DNA of 64,000 nt from Ailanthus altissimus (lineage: Eukaryota; Streptophyta; Magnoliopsida; Sapindales; Simaroubaceae): positions 8,280,501-8,344,500 of the forward strand of contig OX327690.1 in NCBI GenBank assembly GCA_946807835.1. Direction: 5' to 3'. The translations under genes and the position numbers were made by a program. Of the stretch, positions 33,255 to 46,225 are shown piece after piece (position 1 is the first letter of the stretch; each line of letters starts with the position of its first letter). Under the pieces are notes generated by a model. That model did no database searches and was not told the origin of the DNA. It saw only the letters and a list, made by a program, of their open reading frames with translations.

Positions 33255-36200
33255 CTTTAGTGCCATACGTACTGGTATCTTATACCAATACACTTCACGT
33301 GTTTCTCAAACACTATAGAAGTTTAGGCTTATGGGGTTTGCTACATTATTTAATGATTGTTCCCTAGATTTTATTACAACTCTTGTAGTCAATGACTTTT
33401 TAATTATATGATATTCAGAGTTCACGTGATCAGAATACTGGTGTGCCTTATGGCTTCTTGGCTTGAGCAATTATTGTTATTTTGCAATATAGTGAGATAG
33501 GATCCACTGAGCTTGAAACTATTTAAAGCTCTGCAATTAACTTGAATATCTATAGTACTTTCTTTGCAGGTTTCTCAAGTCGCAACATATTCTACCTCCA
33601 AGGCAAAATTAGTTATGGACATTTAATAACACACTTTTAACTAGCTCCAGTACCGATAAAGAGAAACACATAACTAGATGTAGAATGTCTACCATCCAGA
33701 TCAGATGAAAGTCTGAATATGTGCATCCTTTCATTTGTAAGAAATATTTTTCCATATTATTTAAACTTGTCATGTATACCTCTTAGGTATTTCAGATATG
33801 TTTCATAACCATTTAATGGTCATGATCTGGATTAAACAGATACCAGCAAGTAACACTTACAACCATCCAAATCCAGATTATGTACATAAGATGGTATGCA
33901 TTAAGCTATTTCTAGCTTATGTATCTGAGACGTTAGACACTCTAACTCTTTCATCTTCTTTTCGAGGACACTTCTTCTGAGAAAGATAAATGCCATGTCT
34001 AAAAGGGACTTTAACTATCTCACAGTCAATCAAGTTGTATCTTTTCATGGGCTTAGTCTATGTACAAAGATTGAGAGAGTTTTATTAGCTTTCTAGCTAT
34101 ATCTCCATAAAACTTTATACCTAGTATACAGGAAGTCTCTCTCATATCTTTTATAAAGAAGTTCTTTACACAGATAATACTTATCTGATTTACTTGTAAT
34201 ATACAAACATTGTTTCCAACATTGAGTATATTTTTCACTTAGAGAACTAAAAAGATAATCACGCTCCCACTGCCCTTTCTAAACACACACGCTTCCTCTT
34301 TATTCTTGATAAAACCAGACTTTCTGATTTCATCATATAAACAAAGATTCCAGTTTTGGGAAAAACTGCTCAAGTCCATAAATGAACTTCTTCAGTTTAC
34401 ATATTATATTAGAAGTTAGGCTTAAATGCAAAAACATCAAGTTGTTCTATGCTTATCTCTTACTCGAGATATATATCCCAGAACTCCTTATTTACATCCA
34501 TTAGCCAGTCCTCATAATCATAATATACATCAATAACCAATAAAATCCAAATTGACTTTGGCATGGTTATTGATGAAAAAGGTTTTCTCATTACCAATCC
34601 TAGATCTCTGAGTGTAACCTTTCAACATTAGTCAGGCCATGAAGGACTATTCCTTCAGTTAGGGCCTACACTTTTACTGCGTAAACTGATTTACTACTGA
34701 TAGAAACAGTTTCTACAGGAAGCACAACTAAGTCTTAGACTTGATTGTCATACATAGAGTCAATTTCGAATTTTATGGTATCTTGCCATTTTCTTGAACA
34801 ATGTCAAACATCGTCTCTCCATAAGTCAAAGGATCATTTTCTTTAACTAAGAAAACACCAAGTGCACCTTTAGGTATCAAACATACCTAAATGATGGCCT
34901 TGATATCCTTTTCGACTTATGAGAATATGTTAAAGGTATTTCACTTAATTGAAATTAAAACTCCACCGTTGGTTCATCTATTAAGATTGACTTCATTAAG
35001 TTCAATCTTCCTATAATCTCCATAATCCATGAGAAACTCTTTCTTTAGCAATGTGACATCATGAGAAATGAACATATTTTGTTCATCTGAATTATAGAAT
35101 TGGTATGCCATTATACACTTGTGATACAAAATGAAATGTTACTTGTACCCTTGGATACAAGTTTATTCTGTTGCATAACTCTTATGAAAGCAGAATAACA
35201 CCAAGTCTTAACATACTTAAGACTCATTTCTCATTTAGTCTATATCTCATATAGAATAGTAGAAATAATTTTTGATGGAATTATTTTTAATAAGTGAGTA
35301 GCAGATTCTAAAGCATAACCTTATAGATATTGTAGAAGATCAGCGATTCTCAATATCAATCAGACTGTGTTTAATATATTCTGATTTCTCATTTCCTAAA
35401 CATGTTTATGTTAAGGAGTATCTTGAGGACTATGCTGAGTGAGAATCATATTCTTGTTAAAATAATTTGTGAATCTATTGATTATGTATAAACTAGTTCG
35501 ATATAATCGAAAGCACTCAATATACATAAGGGTTTGTTTCTTTAAATTCATTGTCAAAGCATTATGAACAATTTGAAATTTTTCTGACTTGCATTTCTTA
35601 GAAACACATGTCCATATAGTGACAATCACTATAAAGACAGTGAAGTATCGAAATCACCTATAACAGTAAGATTTATTGGACTAAATACATCTCTATGTAC
35701 CAGATTCAATAAACCAGTAGCTTGGCGTCTTATACCTATATAAAGATTCGATCATATTCTCTTGAATTCATAATTCATAAACTAGTCAATGTTCTATAGT
35801 CATATTAAATATCTGACCATCCTTAACTAGACGGGATAGTCGTCTTACGATTACATGACCTAATCTTATATGCCACTATTTATTAATATTTAAGTTGCTG
35901 AAATACTATTTATTCTGTTCACCTATACACTTATGACATTTCCTGCTGTATAAAAGATATGAAGGCTATTCATTAACTGACATTCAGTTAGTTAAACATC
36001 ATCATTATCATAAAGAACTATTTCTAATATTTTTATGATAACCCTCTCTATTAACTACAGGGAGTGATATGATTCACCAAATAATATTTGACACGAAATA
36101 GCAATTTTACAATATTAATGCTGTTACCAGAAATAAGAAGTAACTTTGAAGTTTTAACGGCTGCCACATCTAAGAAATCTCTATTTCCTATGTGAAGTTG

Positions 36201-36788
36201 AACTTCTCATTTCCTAGCTATCAAGCATTTCTCAGATCATGCAACATCTTGTAAATATGAGAATGACAAGCAGTATCTCATACCCTTATTCACTTAGCAT
36301 CATATATTAATGAAATGTCTATGATTGGTAAAAGGATATCTGATAGGCTAATCTTTTTTTAAGTCAATGTGCTATAAATAGTAACATTTACTATTTCAAA
36401 CCTTATAACGGTGAAAACACTTTCCATTATGACTTTTCTCTATCTCTGGTTTAGTAATATCAAATATTACTGAATCTAGAATTATTCTTAGATTCATAAA
36501 TAAGTCTTAAATATTTTATTCAGTACCCTATAGTTATTGGGTATTTATCAAGATTACAAACGGATTGCTCGTACTCATCTTATCTGTATAAGACAAAAAT
36601 ATCTTATCTCTATAAGACAAATTCGGAGATGTGTAGCTGAACATTTTTAATTGTTAATAAATAACGCTTTAGATCATGGGTATAACTATTATATATTTTT
36701 TAATCTAAAAACGCTCTCTCACTGCTTTACTTAATCTCTTTAATCTCTTAAACGGGATGACGACAGTTTAAAAAAATTTAAACTATAC
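33255..36788 (-). pseudogene. pol: copia gag-pol remnant, unit 2
   Basis: A near-identical copy of 26527-30060 shifted by 6728 bp, with the same stops and frame breaks. This means the decay happened before the duplication. The differences I saw are single G-to-A changes in unit 2 (for example at about 36271 and 36817, and in the leader at about 37545). Confidence 0.8.
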
Positions 36789-36796
36789 AACGAAAA

Positions 36797-37147
36797 GTAG
36801 ACCCCATTGGCATTTTACTCTAGCCTCACGTTAAAGCAATATTGGCCTTTGTAAACCCAATAGGTAGACAACTCTTGTCAATTGTATTTCATACAACTCT
36901 TACTACTGATCCTAAATACACCTTATCCTCACGCTAAAGCAATATTGGGTAAGTGTATTTCAGATTAACTCGTCAGTAGTCAAATATATGTTACTGACAT
37001 TATCCTCACGCTACAACAATATTGGATAATATATTCGCATATATTTGACTCATCTCATGTTTCACCGGCATTAGACTAAGTCACACTGACCAAATCCCTT
37101 ACGCTAAAGCAATATTAAAAAAGACCATAGTGACCCGTAATACACCG
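36797..37147 (-). other. four-hairpin array in the copia leader, unit 2
   Basis: The same hairpin array as unit 1, at +6728 bp. It is not independent evidence for conservation because the two units are recent duplicates. Confidence 0.6.
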
Positions 37148-37612
37148 TATTGATAAGACGGACCATTTAAAATATTATCACATAATATAATAAATTTTAA
37201 TCTAATTAAGAGAGATTTTAAATACAGGCACTCATCACATGAGAGGTTATTCTTAATCAATTGTTCATTTCTGTACAAGTACAACTAACCCTAACCAGTA
37301 GGGCTCCCATTGTGGTTACAAAAAATAAAATAAAATAAAATAAATATTTTCTTGGTTTATCATGTAAATTAATAACTACTATTATTACATCTCATAAACC
37401 CCCCACATGTGAAAAAAAAATTTAACTTTTTTTTATTAGTGTGAAAGCCGCGGCGTTCATATGAACGCTGCAGCGCTGGACATGAGCGCTGCGGCATTCC
37501 AGCATAGTTTATAATTGGTTTGCATTTTTAACACTTAAAATGCACCCCCAACAGCCCCAGAACTTGTCCTACAACATAGCCAACACTAAAAAACACGCAT
37601 AACAATATAAAA

Positions 37613-37628
37613 TTACTCTAATACCAAT
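37613..37628 (-). other. primer-binding site, unit 2
   Basis: The same ATTGGTATTAGAGTAA on the minus strand, adjacent to LTR C. This is the site belonging to the original 5' LTR. Confidence 0.8.
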
Positions 37629-39763
37629 TGTTGGGTGTTGATTATTCTAGGGTACTTGTATGTGGGATGTGTTCATCATATAACAATTATATATATCTCA
37701 TACATATATGTACACAGCAGGAGATTAAAATTAATACAATGAACACATGTATTACATATTTATTAAATAAAAAATGAGATTGAGAAATTTAACTCATAAA
37801 GCCTTTGGATTAATTTGCTTGAAGTCCACCATGAAATGAAACTTTGATCAATCCTAGCAATCAACAAATGTGAGTTTGATTGTCTACAATGGCAGTATGT
37901 TAATCCAGCATTTAGTTTAACTCTTAAACTTGATTCAAAGTTAAACTCTTTAACTTAGTTAAATATATTTTTCCTTTTATTCAACTCTTGAATAAAAACA
38001 AATTTAATTCATGTTTTAATGGCTAAATTAATTTGAGAAGATGATGAATAGAAAATGTTTTCAACTCTTGAAACATTTCAATTTTCGTTCTCCATTTCTC
38101 TCTTAATTTTCTAGCCAACCAAAAACAATTAACTTTTTTTTAATCAAATTAAATTAATTTTTTTTTATCTTTTGTTCAACTCTTGAACAATTAAAACAAA
38201 TCTATTTTAGTTATTACATTTAGTAACCATTTATATATTTGTTTTGTTGTTCTAACACTTAAAATACAAAACAAAGAATTCCAATTTCTCAAATTGAAAT
38301 AGCCACCAAAATTGCAAAATCTAAAAACATATGAATTTTGAATTTCATTTCACTTTATATACTAATGCTTAAAGTTCAAAATAATTTGAATTTTATTTGC
38401 ATTTAATTTAACTTAACATAACCTTAGTTAATATTTAACCTTAGTTAGGTTAGTTTAACTTATTCCTTAAGTTAATAAATATTTAAATATTATAACCATA
38501 GTTAACTAACTTAACCATGGTTAGGTTAACCTTTACTTAATCATTAAGCAAGGTTAACTTACCTTAACCATATGGTTAACCTTTAACCATAGTTAAGTTA
38601 AATCATTTATTTAACAATTAAATAAATAAATATTTATTTTAATTATTTAACAATTAAATAATCATAGAGTGAAATTACATTGATATCTTTACTAGGTTAC
38701 CAAGTTAATCTAAAGTGGGTCCCACCATTTAACCATATACATTAGTTAACTTAACCTTAGTAAATTGCTGAATTTTATTGTATTGAACCATTCAATATGG
38801 TAAACTGCTCAAGTGCTCAAAGAGTACATTTCATATTAGGACTCTCTAGGTCTACATTCGATTTGTCAAATGGAACTATTCCATTAATTCGTAATTGATG
38901 CTCCACGCACACGTTGCGAATATTACAAATTAACATGTTAGACCATACAAGATGAGGTCATAACGTATACGTATAATCCTTCCATCATTTATACCCTGGA
39001 TGTGCAGGGATGTAGATCAGCACCGTCAAATCCCAATTTGCTCATCCATTATCTTATCTCCAGATTCGTATCTCGATAAACAATATACGCAAACACTTTT
39101 GCTATATTGTTTAACCCTGTGAAAAAACTCTTTTTCCGGGTTTATGCTTGTGGCCACAAGACTTCATGAAATACAATCTCGGAGCATCGGATATACAACT
39201 TACCTACGTAAGCTAATGGATTTTGTATCTACGTACACCGGACTCTATGAGCATCGGACCATACCCAGCGACATATAGCGGTTAGACCATGAAAGGCCTC
39301 TGACATATGTGGAACCAAAGTATGATGGACCACTTACAAGACCACTGCGGCACTCAGGTTAAAGGACCACGAATACTACTCAACTCGAGAGGACATTCAT
39401 TTGACAGCTTTATAGGATATCTATTGGGGTCCTCGTGAGTCTGTTCAGTATCGAGTCCTGACTGGATACCCGCATGCCTATACAAGCTCTAAGCTCATGG
39501 TCAGCTAAGAACAACCATTTGAACCAGTTATAAATGCTAACTCTTAGTATTTATAACTTCAGCTTTGCTAACTATTAGTTCTAGTCTAAACTCATTTAAA
39601 CCAGATCTGAACTCTTTCAGATCATACAGTGTCTGTAATGTTACAAACATTATACCATATAAATATAATATTAACAATTTTTATTCGAAATGTCTATTGT
39701 ATAAATATTACACAATTAATATTCATACAATATTTGAATGACACGTAAGCACCAACTTCAACA
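37629..39763 (-). repeat. LTR C (5' terminal LTR of the composite)
   Basis: 2135 bp, TGTTGGGTGTTGATT ... GCACCAACTTCAACA, followed by CAATG. Relative to A and B it lacks about 200 bp around 39525-39545 and carries many private substitutions on its right side. It retains the TATA and GGTTAA cluster (minus strand, around 38350-38760). Confidence 0.92.
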
Positions 39764-40103
39764 CAATGACCATCCACAGTCAAATCTATGTAAGTTCAAT
39801 GAGTTTCTCTCTCTGTGATGAAAAAAGAGGATAAGAGCTCTACGTGAATTGATTTAACTTGGGGACCATAATCCTAAAAGAGATCTTTATATATTAGGTT
39901 AAATTATGACCCCCATCATTTATAATACAACTAATATTGAATTTCTACATATAACAAATTCATATTAAATTAGATGTCTCTTGAGCTCAATAAGATATAG
40001 CCCAAATAAATTACTTAAATTGGTCATTATTTAAGATAGTCCTTAATATATAATTATTGTTAATATATGAGTCCACATAAAAAAATAAAAATAAAACCTA
40101 ACA
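39764..40103 (-). repeat. solo copia LTR, right part
   Basis: It continues the LTR begun at 24003. It matches 10490-10818 (CCATCCACAGTCAAATCTAT, AAAAGAGATCTTTATATA) and ends AAACCTAACA. The first five bases are the duplicated target CAATG. Confidence 0.85.
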
Positions 40104-40984
40104 TCTTTTGCTAGAATTATAAGAAGAAATATTGTAATCTTTGAAAATTGTCATGTAAGAACCACTTCATATATTAACACCAAATATTTACTGGTTCACG
40201 GATGAAGTCATAGTTCTAAAATGATTAATGATAAGTGGAAATTATACTATAAAGAAAAAAAAATTAAATTATTAAAACATTTTTCACAATGGCAAATGAT
40301 TACCAATGTTATGGATGAGTACAAATCGGTTTGGTTTGGTTTGTTTGTTTTTTTTAAAATAAACTAAAATACAAAATAGCATAAAGAAAATCGGACCGGA
40401 CCGAACTAGTTTTTCTGGTTCGGTTCGGTTTAGTTCGGTTTTTTTTCAAATTTTGGCTCAAAATGTTGAATTTGTTTTTTGCTTTTTTTATATTTTAAAT
40501 CATGGAATTTTTAATTCATTTGTCCAAAAAAACTATGTGGTCATTTTTAGACCTAACTCTTGGGCCTATTTCATGTTAAAAAAATTATAATTTACTTAAT
40601 TTGAGATAAATTTAAACTTTTTATTTATTAGTAATATATTAATTTCTTACAATATCCATAAAAATAAAATTCTCCTATTTCATGAAAATAAAAATATCAA
40701 TCAAAATAAAATTGACCATCAAAATAATAACTAAAGTTTTTTAATTTTTTTGGTTTGGATATTATTTAGGAAAAATGGATTTGGAATTGAACTAGACCAG
40801 TCGATTTTTCCTAAATAATAACCGGACCGGTTTTTTAATTAGAAAATTGAATTGGCAAGTCCAGTTCAGTTCAATTTTTCAGTTTATAATTTTATTTTCC
40901 CACTCTTAAGCAATATACTTAAACGAGTCGTGTAGTCAATGCACATGCTGGCATTTTTAAAAGTGCAAAATTTAAAAGGAATTT
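40104..40984. repeat. AT-rich DNA with a GGTTCGG-rich possible MITE
   Basis: Around 40325-40880 there are clustered CGGTTTGGTTTGG, CGGACCGGACCGAAC, GGTTCGGTTCGG and CCGGACCGG motifs arranged as imperfect inverted repeats. This layout is seen in some plant hAT-type MITEs. Clear terminal inverted repeats and an 8-bp target duplication could not be found, so the class is uncertain. Confidence 0.3.
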
Positions 40985-41500
40985 TTTGGGTAAATAGTTA
41001 ATTTATTGGGGTTATTCCAAATAATTTATCAATGGAAAAAAAATATATTTTTATTATTTTAACAGTATTTGTTGTAGTGAACAATATCTGTGGCAATAAC
41101 TGATTTTTGATTTTATTTTATAATCGATTTATTTATAATTTTATTTTATTATGTATCACATGATTAATTTATATTATTTATTTCAAATTATATTTATATT
41201 TTTTCAAATTTAAATTTGTATGTTTATTAAAATTATATTTGCTTTATTTAATTATATTTGTTAATTATTTATTTAATTGTAAACACAATAAAAAATATTT
41301 TAATTAAAAAAATCAATGGGACCACATGCAATAATTATTACAAAACTTAAATAAATATTATAATTAACTTAATAATTAATAAATAATATAATAAAATAAA
41401 ATAAATATTAATTTCATTAAACAAATACAAACCTAATGTAATTTTAAATAAATAATATAAATTAAGTATAGTATACATAATAAAATAAAGAGTAATTATC
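40985..41500. repeat. AT-rich palindromic repeat, copy 1
   Basis: A long imperfect palindrome: the left arm around ATTATGTATCACATGATTAA pairs with the right arm ending AGTATAGTATACATAAT. The centre AATGGGACCACATGCAATAA (about 41315-41334) appears inverted in copy 2. Probably a foldback or MITE-type element without coding capacity. Confidence 0.45.
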
Positions 41501-41944
41501 AAAAATACCTCTACGGTAAGGCCTAATTATTAAAAAACTCGTGTGTTTGAAAAAGTGACATTAGTACTTAAACGTTTGACAAAATATGCGCGAATGCCCT
41601 ACCATTAGGAATCTCTAGTCAATTAACAGATTCAAAGGTAATAAAGTCATTTCACCTCCAAACCCTTTTTAAATAATTTTAAAAAATAATACAATTAAAT
41701 TAAAAAATATTAAAATAATAAAATAACACTAAAAAAATAATAAAATAATCAATTTTTAAAAAAAAATAGTTGATCGATCAGGCTGACTAACCAAGGCCAC
41801 TACAGTAACAAACAGATCGATCTGGCCGCTCGCAACAGTGATCAACACAGGCCACTGCGCGCAGCTAGATCGAAGTAGCCGCTGCAGTAGCCAAATCGAT
41901 CTGGCTGCTACTGTAATGGCCTCTTAGTTAATCCATTAATACCA
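41501..41944. other. non-coding stretch with GATCGATCTGG repeats
   Basis: Between 41770 and 41930 short GC-richer motifs (GATCGATC, GGCCACTGC, GCCGCTGCAGTAGCC) recur in both orientations. No gene or known family recognised. Confidence 0.3.
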
Positions 41945-42924
41945 AATAGTGACTTAGACATTAATCTCCTCACAAGCCTCTGTCGATGGTCGAGTAACTA
42001 TATTACGCATTCTAACTATCACCTATATGTCTATTGTAATCAAATTAGAATGTAATTCATTAAGATCAAATCTAAATTATGTCATACATGCCACCTAGGT
42101 ATATATTTATCCTATATAGAACTCATAGTTGTTACCGTATGATCATGCATTAAACTATCATAGGCTAAACACATAAATCTCTTTGTCAAGTTCATCATAT
42201 TTTCTCGATCATTCAAGATATTGACCATATATAATGAAAGCAATAAGATCAAGATAGAATGAATCAATTATATATATTAAGTTCATAAACTAAGAATTAA
42301 CAAAATCCAATTACATATTAAGTTCAAAAGTCTACCCTAGAAATAAAAACTTAGATCATGGTGAAATAAAGAGTTCTAGAGCTTATAAAAAATAACATCA
42401 TGAAAATCATAGAAAACTAGAAAAATAAAAAGTTGAAGAGATAAAACTAATTTTTCTATAGTCTTTAATCTTCTAGTCTTTTTTATTCTCCAAAAATTGC
42501 TCTTTTGCTCTCCTCTTGATTATTTGAATTAAGTTATTTGATCTTCTATTTATAGGTTTATGTCTTCAATTCAGGGTAAAACATTAAATATTTGTCATAT
42601 TAGGATTATAGTACATGAGTTACTGTTCAAAGAGTTACTGTTTACGAAGTGTCGCGGCATTGGATTATAGGCGTTATACATACTATTTTTAGCACCGTTC
42701 TGGGCACTATTGCGCTGGACACTGTAACAAAATTATTGTAGCATGATACTATGATAATTTGATGTTTTTACCTTATTTTCTTCAAATTTTCTTCGAATTT
42801 TTATCTTCATTTGCTCCATTGACTCCAAACCTATAAAATAACAATAAAATATATAAAAAGTCAAATAATCTTAATTTAAACGAACAAATATTAAGTTTGA
42901 AAGATGAAAATATTAGACCTAATT
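41945..42924 (-). repeat. possible degenerate LTR on the minus strand
   Basis: Non-coding, about 1 kb. The minus strand has a TATA-like CCTATAAATAGAAG (about 42544-42557). No terminal dinucleotides, primer site or second copy could be fixed, so this is only a suggestion. Confidence 0.25.
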
Positions 42925-43205
42925 AACCCTTATCAGAAGTCAATTATATTGATTCTTGGCCTTGGTTTTAGGCAAGCTAGTGGAATCCTCAAAGAGAGTT
43001 GTTTGAGGTGTGGACGTAAGCCATGTGGAGTATCGAACCACGTAAATATCCAAGTGCCATTCTCTTTATCTCTTATTCTCTTATTTATTGCAATAACCTA
43101 TGCTTTAATCTGTTTATATTATTACTAATTACACAATTTATTTGTTTTAGAGCATTAATTTTTAAATACCCAATTTACTTCACACTTGAGTTGCCTATTG
43201 AAAAT
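42925..43205 (+). repeat. 5' LTR fragment of SIRE-like relic
   Basis: Homologous to the last about 280 bp of 45192-46224, but its 5' part is missing and replaced by unrelated repeat DNA. The 74- and 65-codon frames here (42904-43220) are LTR sequence. Confidence 0.6.
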
Positions 43206-43210
43206 TTTAT

Positions 43211-43224
43211 TTGGTATTAAAGCC
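43211..43224 (+). other. primer-binding site of SIRE-like relic
   Basis: TTGGTATTAAAGCC matches the copia TTGGTATCAGAGCC site with two changes and follows the LTR end. Confidence 0.65.
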
Positions 43225-43289
43225 TTGTTCTCTAGAAAGGACTTAACCGTCTTCGAGTGATCCTTGACAAACTTTAGAGAACCTAACAT

Positions 43290-44480
43290 GCATAAGGGTA
43301 AATGATAGAATCTATCACTAGACCTCTATTTTTTAATGGATTTAAGTATCGTTCTTAGAAAATTAGGACGAGGGCTTATTTGCAAGCTTTCAATTATGAT
43401 ATTTGGATTATTGTTCAAAATGGTCCTCATGTACCCATGGAAAAGAATAAAAAGCCAAGCTTATTCCCAAACTCGAAGAGGAGTAGAATAAAGGGAATTT
43501 TAGAAATGCTTCTTTAAATGTAAAAGACATGCATCATTTATTTTGTGCATCAGATAAAAATGTATTTAGTAAAATTTTTAATTATAATTTTGTATATGCA
43601 ATTTGGCATACATTAGAAATACTATATGAGAAAAATGCAACTAAGAAAAAGAAAATGAAGGCATCAACTTAGGATGAAGAAGCAAAAAAAGAAAAATGTG
43701 AGGCTTTAAATCTTGTATTTATGACCATAAGAGATGATGAATTTGACAATCTTGATGGGGCATATGAATAACCCTTTTATGATAAATTGTATAATGCTTT
43801 TCATGAAATGCATGATGCCATAACTAAGCTTGCATCTAAAAATACTTAGAAAGAAAAATTTTGATTCTTCAACTAAAGTTGAAGAACTTAAAAAAGAAAA
43901 TAATGTGCTAAAAAATAAAAATCTTTACTTAAAATAAAAAGGCATTAATTTTAAAAGAGAAAAAAACAAATCTTGAAACCGAACTTAAAGTATCTAAAGC
44001 ATACATCCATTAAAAAGAGAAGCCCAAATCAATGAGATAATTTTAGAAAATGAAGCCATTAAAAAGAAACTCATTAATTTACAAGAAATTGTCCTAAAAT
44101 TCACAAATGGGCAAAAGAATTTTGAAAAATTACTTAGTTCTTAAAAATGTGTGTTTGACAAGGGAGATATAGGATTTAAACTATTCCTAAAGCAAAAATA
44201 CTTAAAAATTTATTTTGTAAAATCAAGTTTTAAAATTGAACCTAATTCAATTTATCATTCTTACAATAAAAATAGTCATAAAGTTTATAATTGTTATTTC
44301 AAGAAATTTGGAGCAAAATAAATTTGGGTTTCAAAATAAACCAATCCTAACATTCAAGAAACCAAGGAATGTTAGGTACCGAGATGTGCAATTTGAATTT
44401 GTTTTTATAGGTACATCAAAAGAGGCAAGAAATGTGCAATTGAAATTGATAATAATTTTTGCCTTGTTGATGGATAACAT
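43290..44480 (+). pseudogene. gag: copia gag remnant
   Basis: Frames with stops give SITRPPLFNGFKYRS, IRMRAYLQAFNYDIWIIVQN and GPHVP, typical of the N-terminal Gag of SIRE-type copia. Next come a lysine-rich coiled-coil-like stretch (about 43850-44130), LQEIVLKFTNGQKNFEKLL and a damaged zinc-knuckle region (CYFKKFGA). Many stops and at least several frameshifts. The open frame at 44236-44484 is the tail of this remnant. Confidence 0.6.
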
Positions 44481-45177
44481 TTGACGGTACCTTAATATTG
44501 TGTAAAAAATATTTTCTTTGATGGCATGCTATGAATTATTATAAATTATTGACGTCTTTAATTTCATTTATGAGTTATAAATTGTTGGAATTTATGGATT
44601 ATGAAAATCTTAGGGGGAGCTATATATTATTCTAATAATTGTGATTATATCATTACATCTTTGATTTTTTAAAAGGGAGATTTATGTATGTTATATTTAG
44701 AGGGAGCAATATATTAAAGGTATATAGTTTGTGAATAACATTTTTACTTGTACCTAGAACTTGTGAATAATATCTTCATGACTTTGAATTCTCTTTATAG
44801 ACAAGTTCTTGATGATTCACCCTATTAAAATAATAGATGCATTTTGATATGATGTTTTGATGAAATAGTATATATATTGAAATTTTATTTTTCATAAGGG
44901 AGAAATCCTAATTGTTTACTTGTCAAATTATATTTAACATATGATAAGTGCACCAACATTCTTAAATGAGAATTATTTTAAAGCCTATTGTTAGTGACAA
45001 AAGAGAGAGAAAATGTATTTAGATAATTTTGATATACATATTTGATGCTTCTTGTACTAACTTTATTAAGATTTTTTTAAAGCTCCACGTACTTAAAGGG
45101 AAGCTATTTCTTTTTGAATTTAGTCTTTAAAAAAAATCTCCACTAAAGTCATCAAAATACATTAGATATTTGTCATT

Positions 45178-46224
45178 ATCAAAAAGGAGATTGTTGACTT
45201 TCTAGTCATATATATTAATGTTTTAGTGATAATAAATCCTATGTTGGTTATAATATATAAATCTATTAGGTATTGAAATGTTTAAATACATAAGTGAGAT
45301 AAAATATGAGCAAGTAAAGCACTCATAAAAACTTAAGTACTTTAATACTTCGAAGGCACATTGAAAATTATATTAGTACTACATGAAACAGAAGATGTGC
45401 ACAAACTTAATAACAACAAAAAGATAATTGTTTCAAATAAGATGCGCACAAACTTGATGACAGCAAAAAAATAATTGTCACATTCTCAAGAAATTTTACG
45501 AAATAAATTTAGAGTTATCTACCAAAAGTTATGGCAAATTATTTAAGCATGTTGAATTTTGGATTAAAATGCAAAGTTTTGAAATTTTGAAAAAATGGAC
45601 CAAATGCAAAAGATCAAAACATTGATAGGATCATTGTGTAACGGTCAAATTACTGTAGTCACACTGTAGCAATAGATATTTTTTCACTCTTTATAAATAC
45701 TTTAATAATTTAAACCTCAAATGGATTGAAAAAAATCTCATATATCAAAATTCTTGAGCGTAATTGTTCTTACACTTGCATATTAACTCATTTTTGGAGT
45801 TTAAAATTATTTGTAATTGTACTAATTCTTGTATTGAGTTTATTCAAGTGTTTGTGAAATACATTTTGAAAATAAGGTGATTACTCTTTTGTTGTGTGAG
45901 TTCAATTGGTATCTTAGAAACTAATTTATTATAAAAAAAATTTGACACTTTAAAAGTCAAATTTATTCATTTTTTGCCTTAGTTTAAGGCAAACTACTGA
46001 AATCCTTAAGGTGAGTTGCTTGAGGCATAAACATAGACCGTGTGAAAGTATCGAACCACATAAACATCCAGGTGTCATTCTTTTTATCTCTTACTCTCTT
46101 ATTTATTGCAATTACTTGTACTTTAATTTGTTTATATTATTAGTAATTACATAAATTATTTATTTTAGAGCATTAATTTTTAAATACCCAATTAACTCCT
46201 CCATAAAATGCCTATCTAGATTTC
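45178..46224 (+). repeat. polypurine tract and 3' LTR of SIRE-like relic
   Basis: AAAAAGGAGATTG (about 45180-45192) is a copia-type polypurine tract, and the LTR starts TTGACTTTCTAG right after it. The shared block with the 5' LTR lies at 45955-46215. The right boundary near 46224 is approximate. Confidence 0.55.
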
Positions 46225-46225
46225 A

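Larger units (their letters stand above)
24166..39763 (-). mobile_element. tandem copia element: LTR-int-LTR-int-LTR
   Basis: Three LTRs of one family alternate with two copies of the same internal region, all on the minus strand, with one pair of target duplications (CAATG) at the outer ends. The repeat period is 6728 bp. The primer site lies left of each right-hand LTR and the polypurine tract right of each left-hand LTR, proving minus orientation. The two internal regions differ by only a few bases, whereas the outer LTRs differ at many sites and by a roughly 200-bp deletion. The insertion is therefore old and the tandem duplication recent. All coding domains are decayed. Confidence 0.93.
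42925..46224 (+). mobile_element. SIRE-like copia relic lacking pol
   Basis: A truncated 5' LTR, primer site, decayed gag, a short 3' non-coding part, polypurine tract and a 3' LTR, all plus strand. The LTR parts share a recognisable block (CTTGAGGTGTGGACGTAAGC-like and GTATCGAACCACGTAAATAT-like). The internal region is only about 2 kb. Protease, integrase, RT and RNase H are absent, apparently lost in one large deletion near 44480. Confidence 0.6.

Noticed and set aside
26445..37284. Pairs of identical short open frames repeated at 6728 bp
   Set aside because: They are fragments of decayed copia units or LTRs duplicated in tandem, not a gene family.
42904..43220. Two overlapping frames as a small membrane protein
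   Set aside because: They match the end of the 3' LTR at 45955-46215, so they are LTR sequence.
45905..45922. CAATTGGTATCTTAGAAAC as a primer-binding site
   Set aside because: It lies inside the 3' LTR; the real primer site of this relic follows the 5' LTR at 43211-43224.
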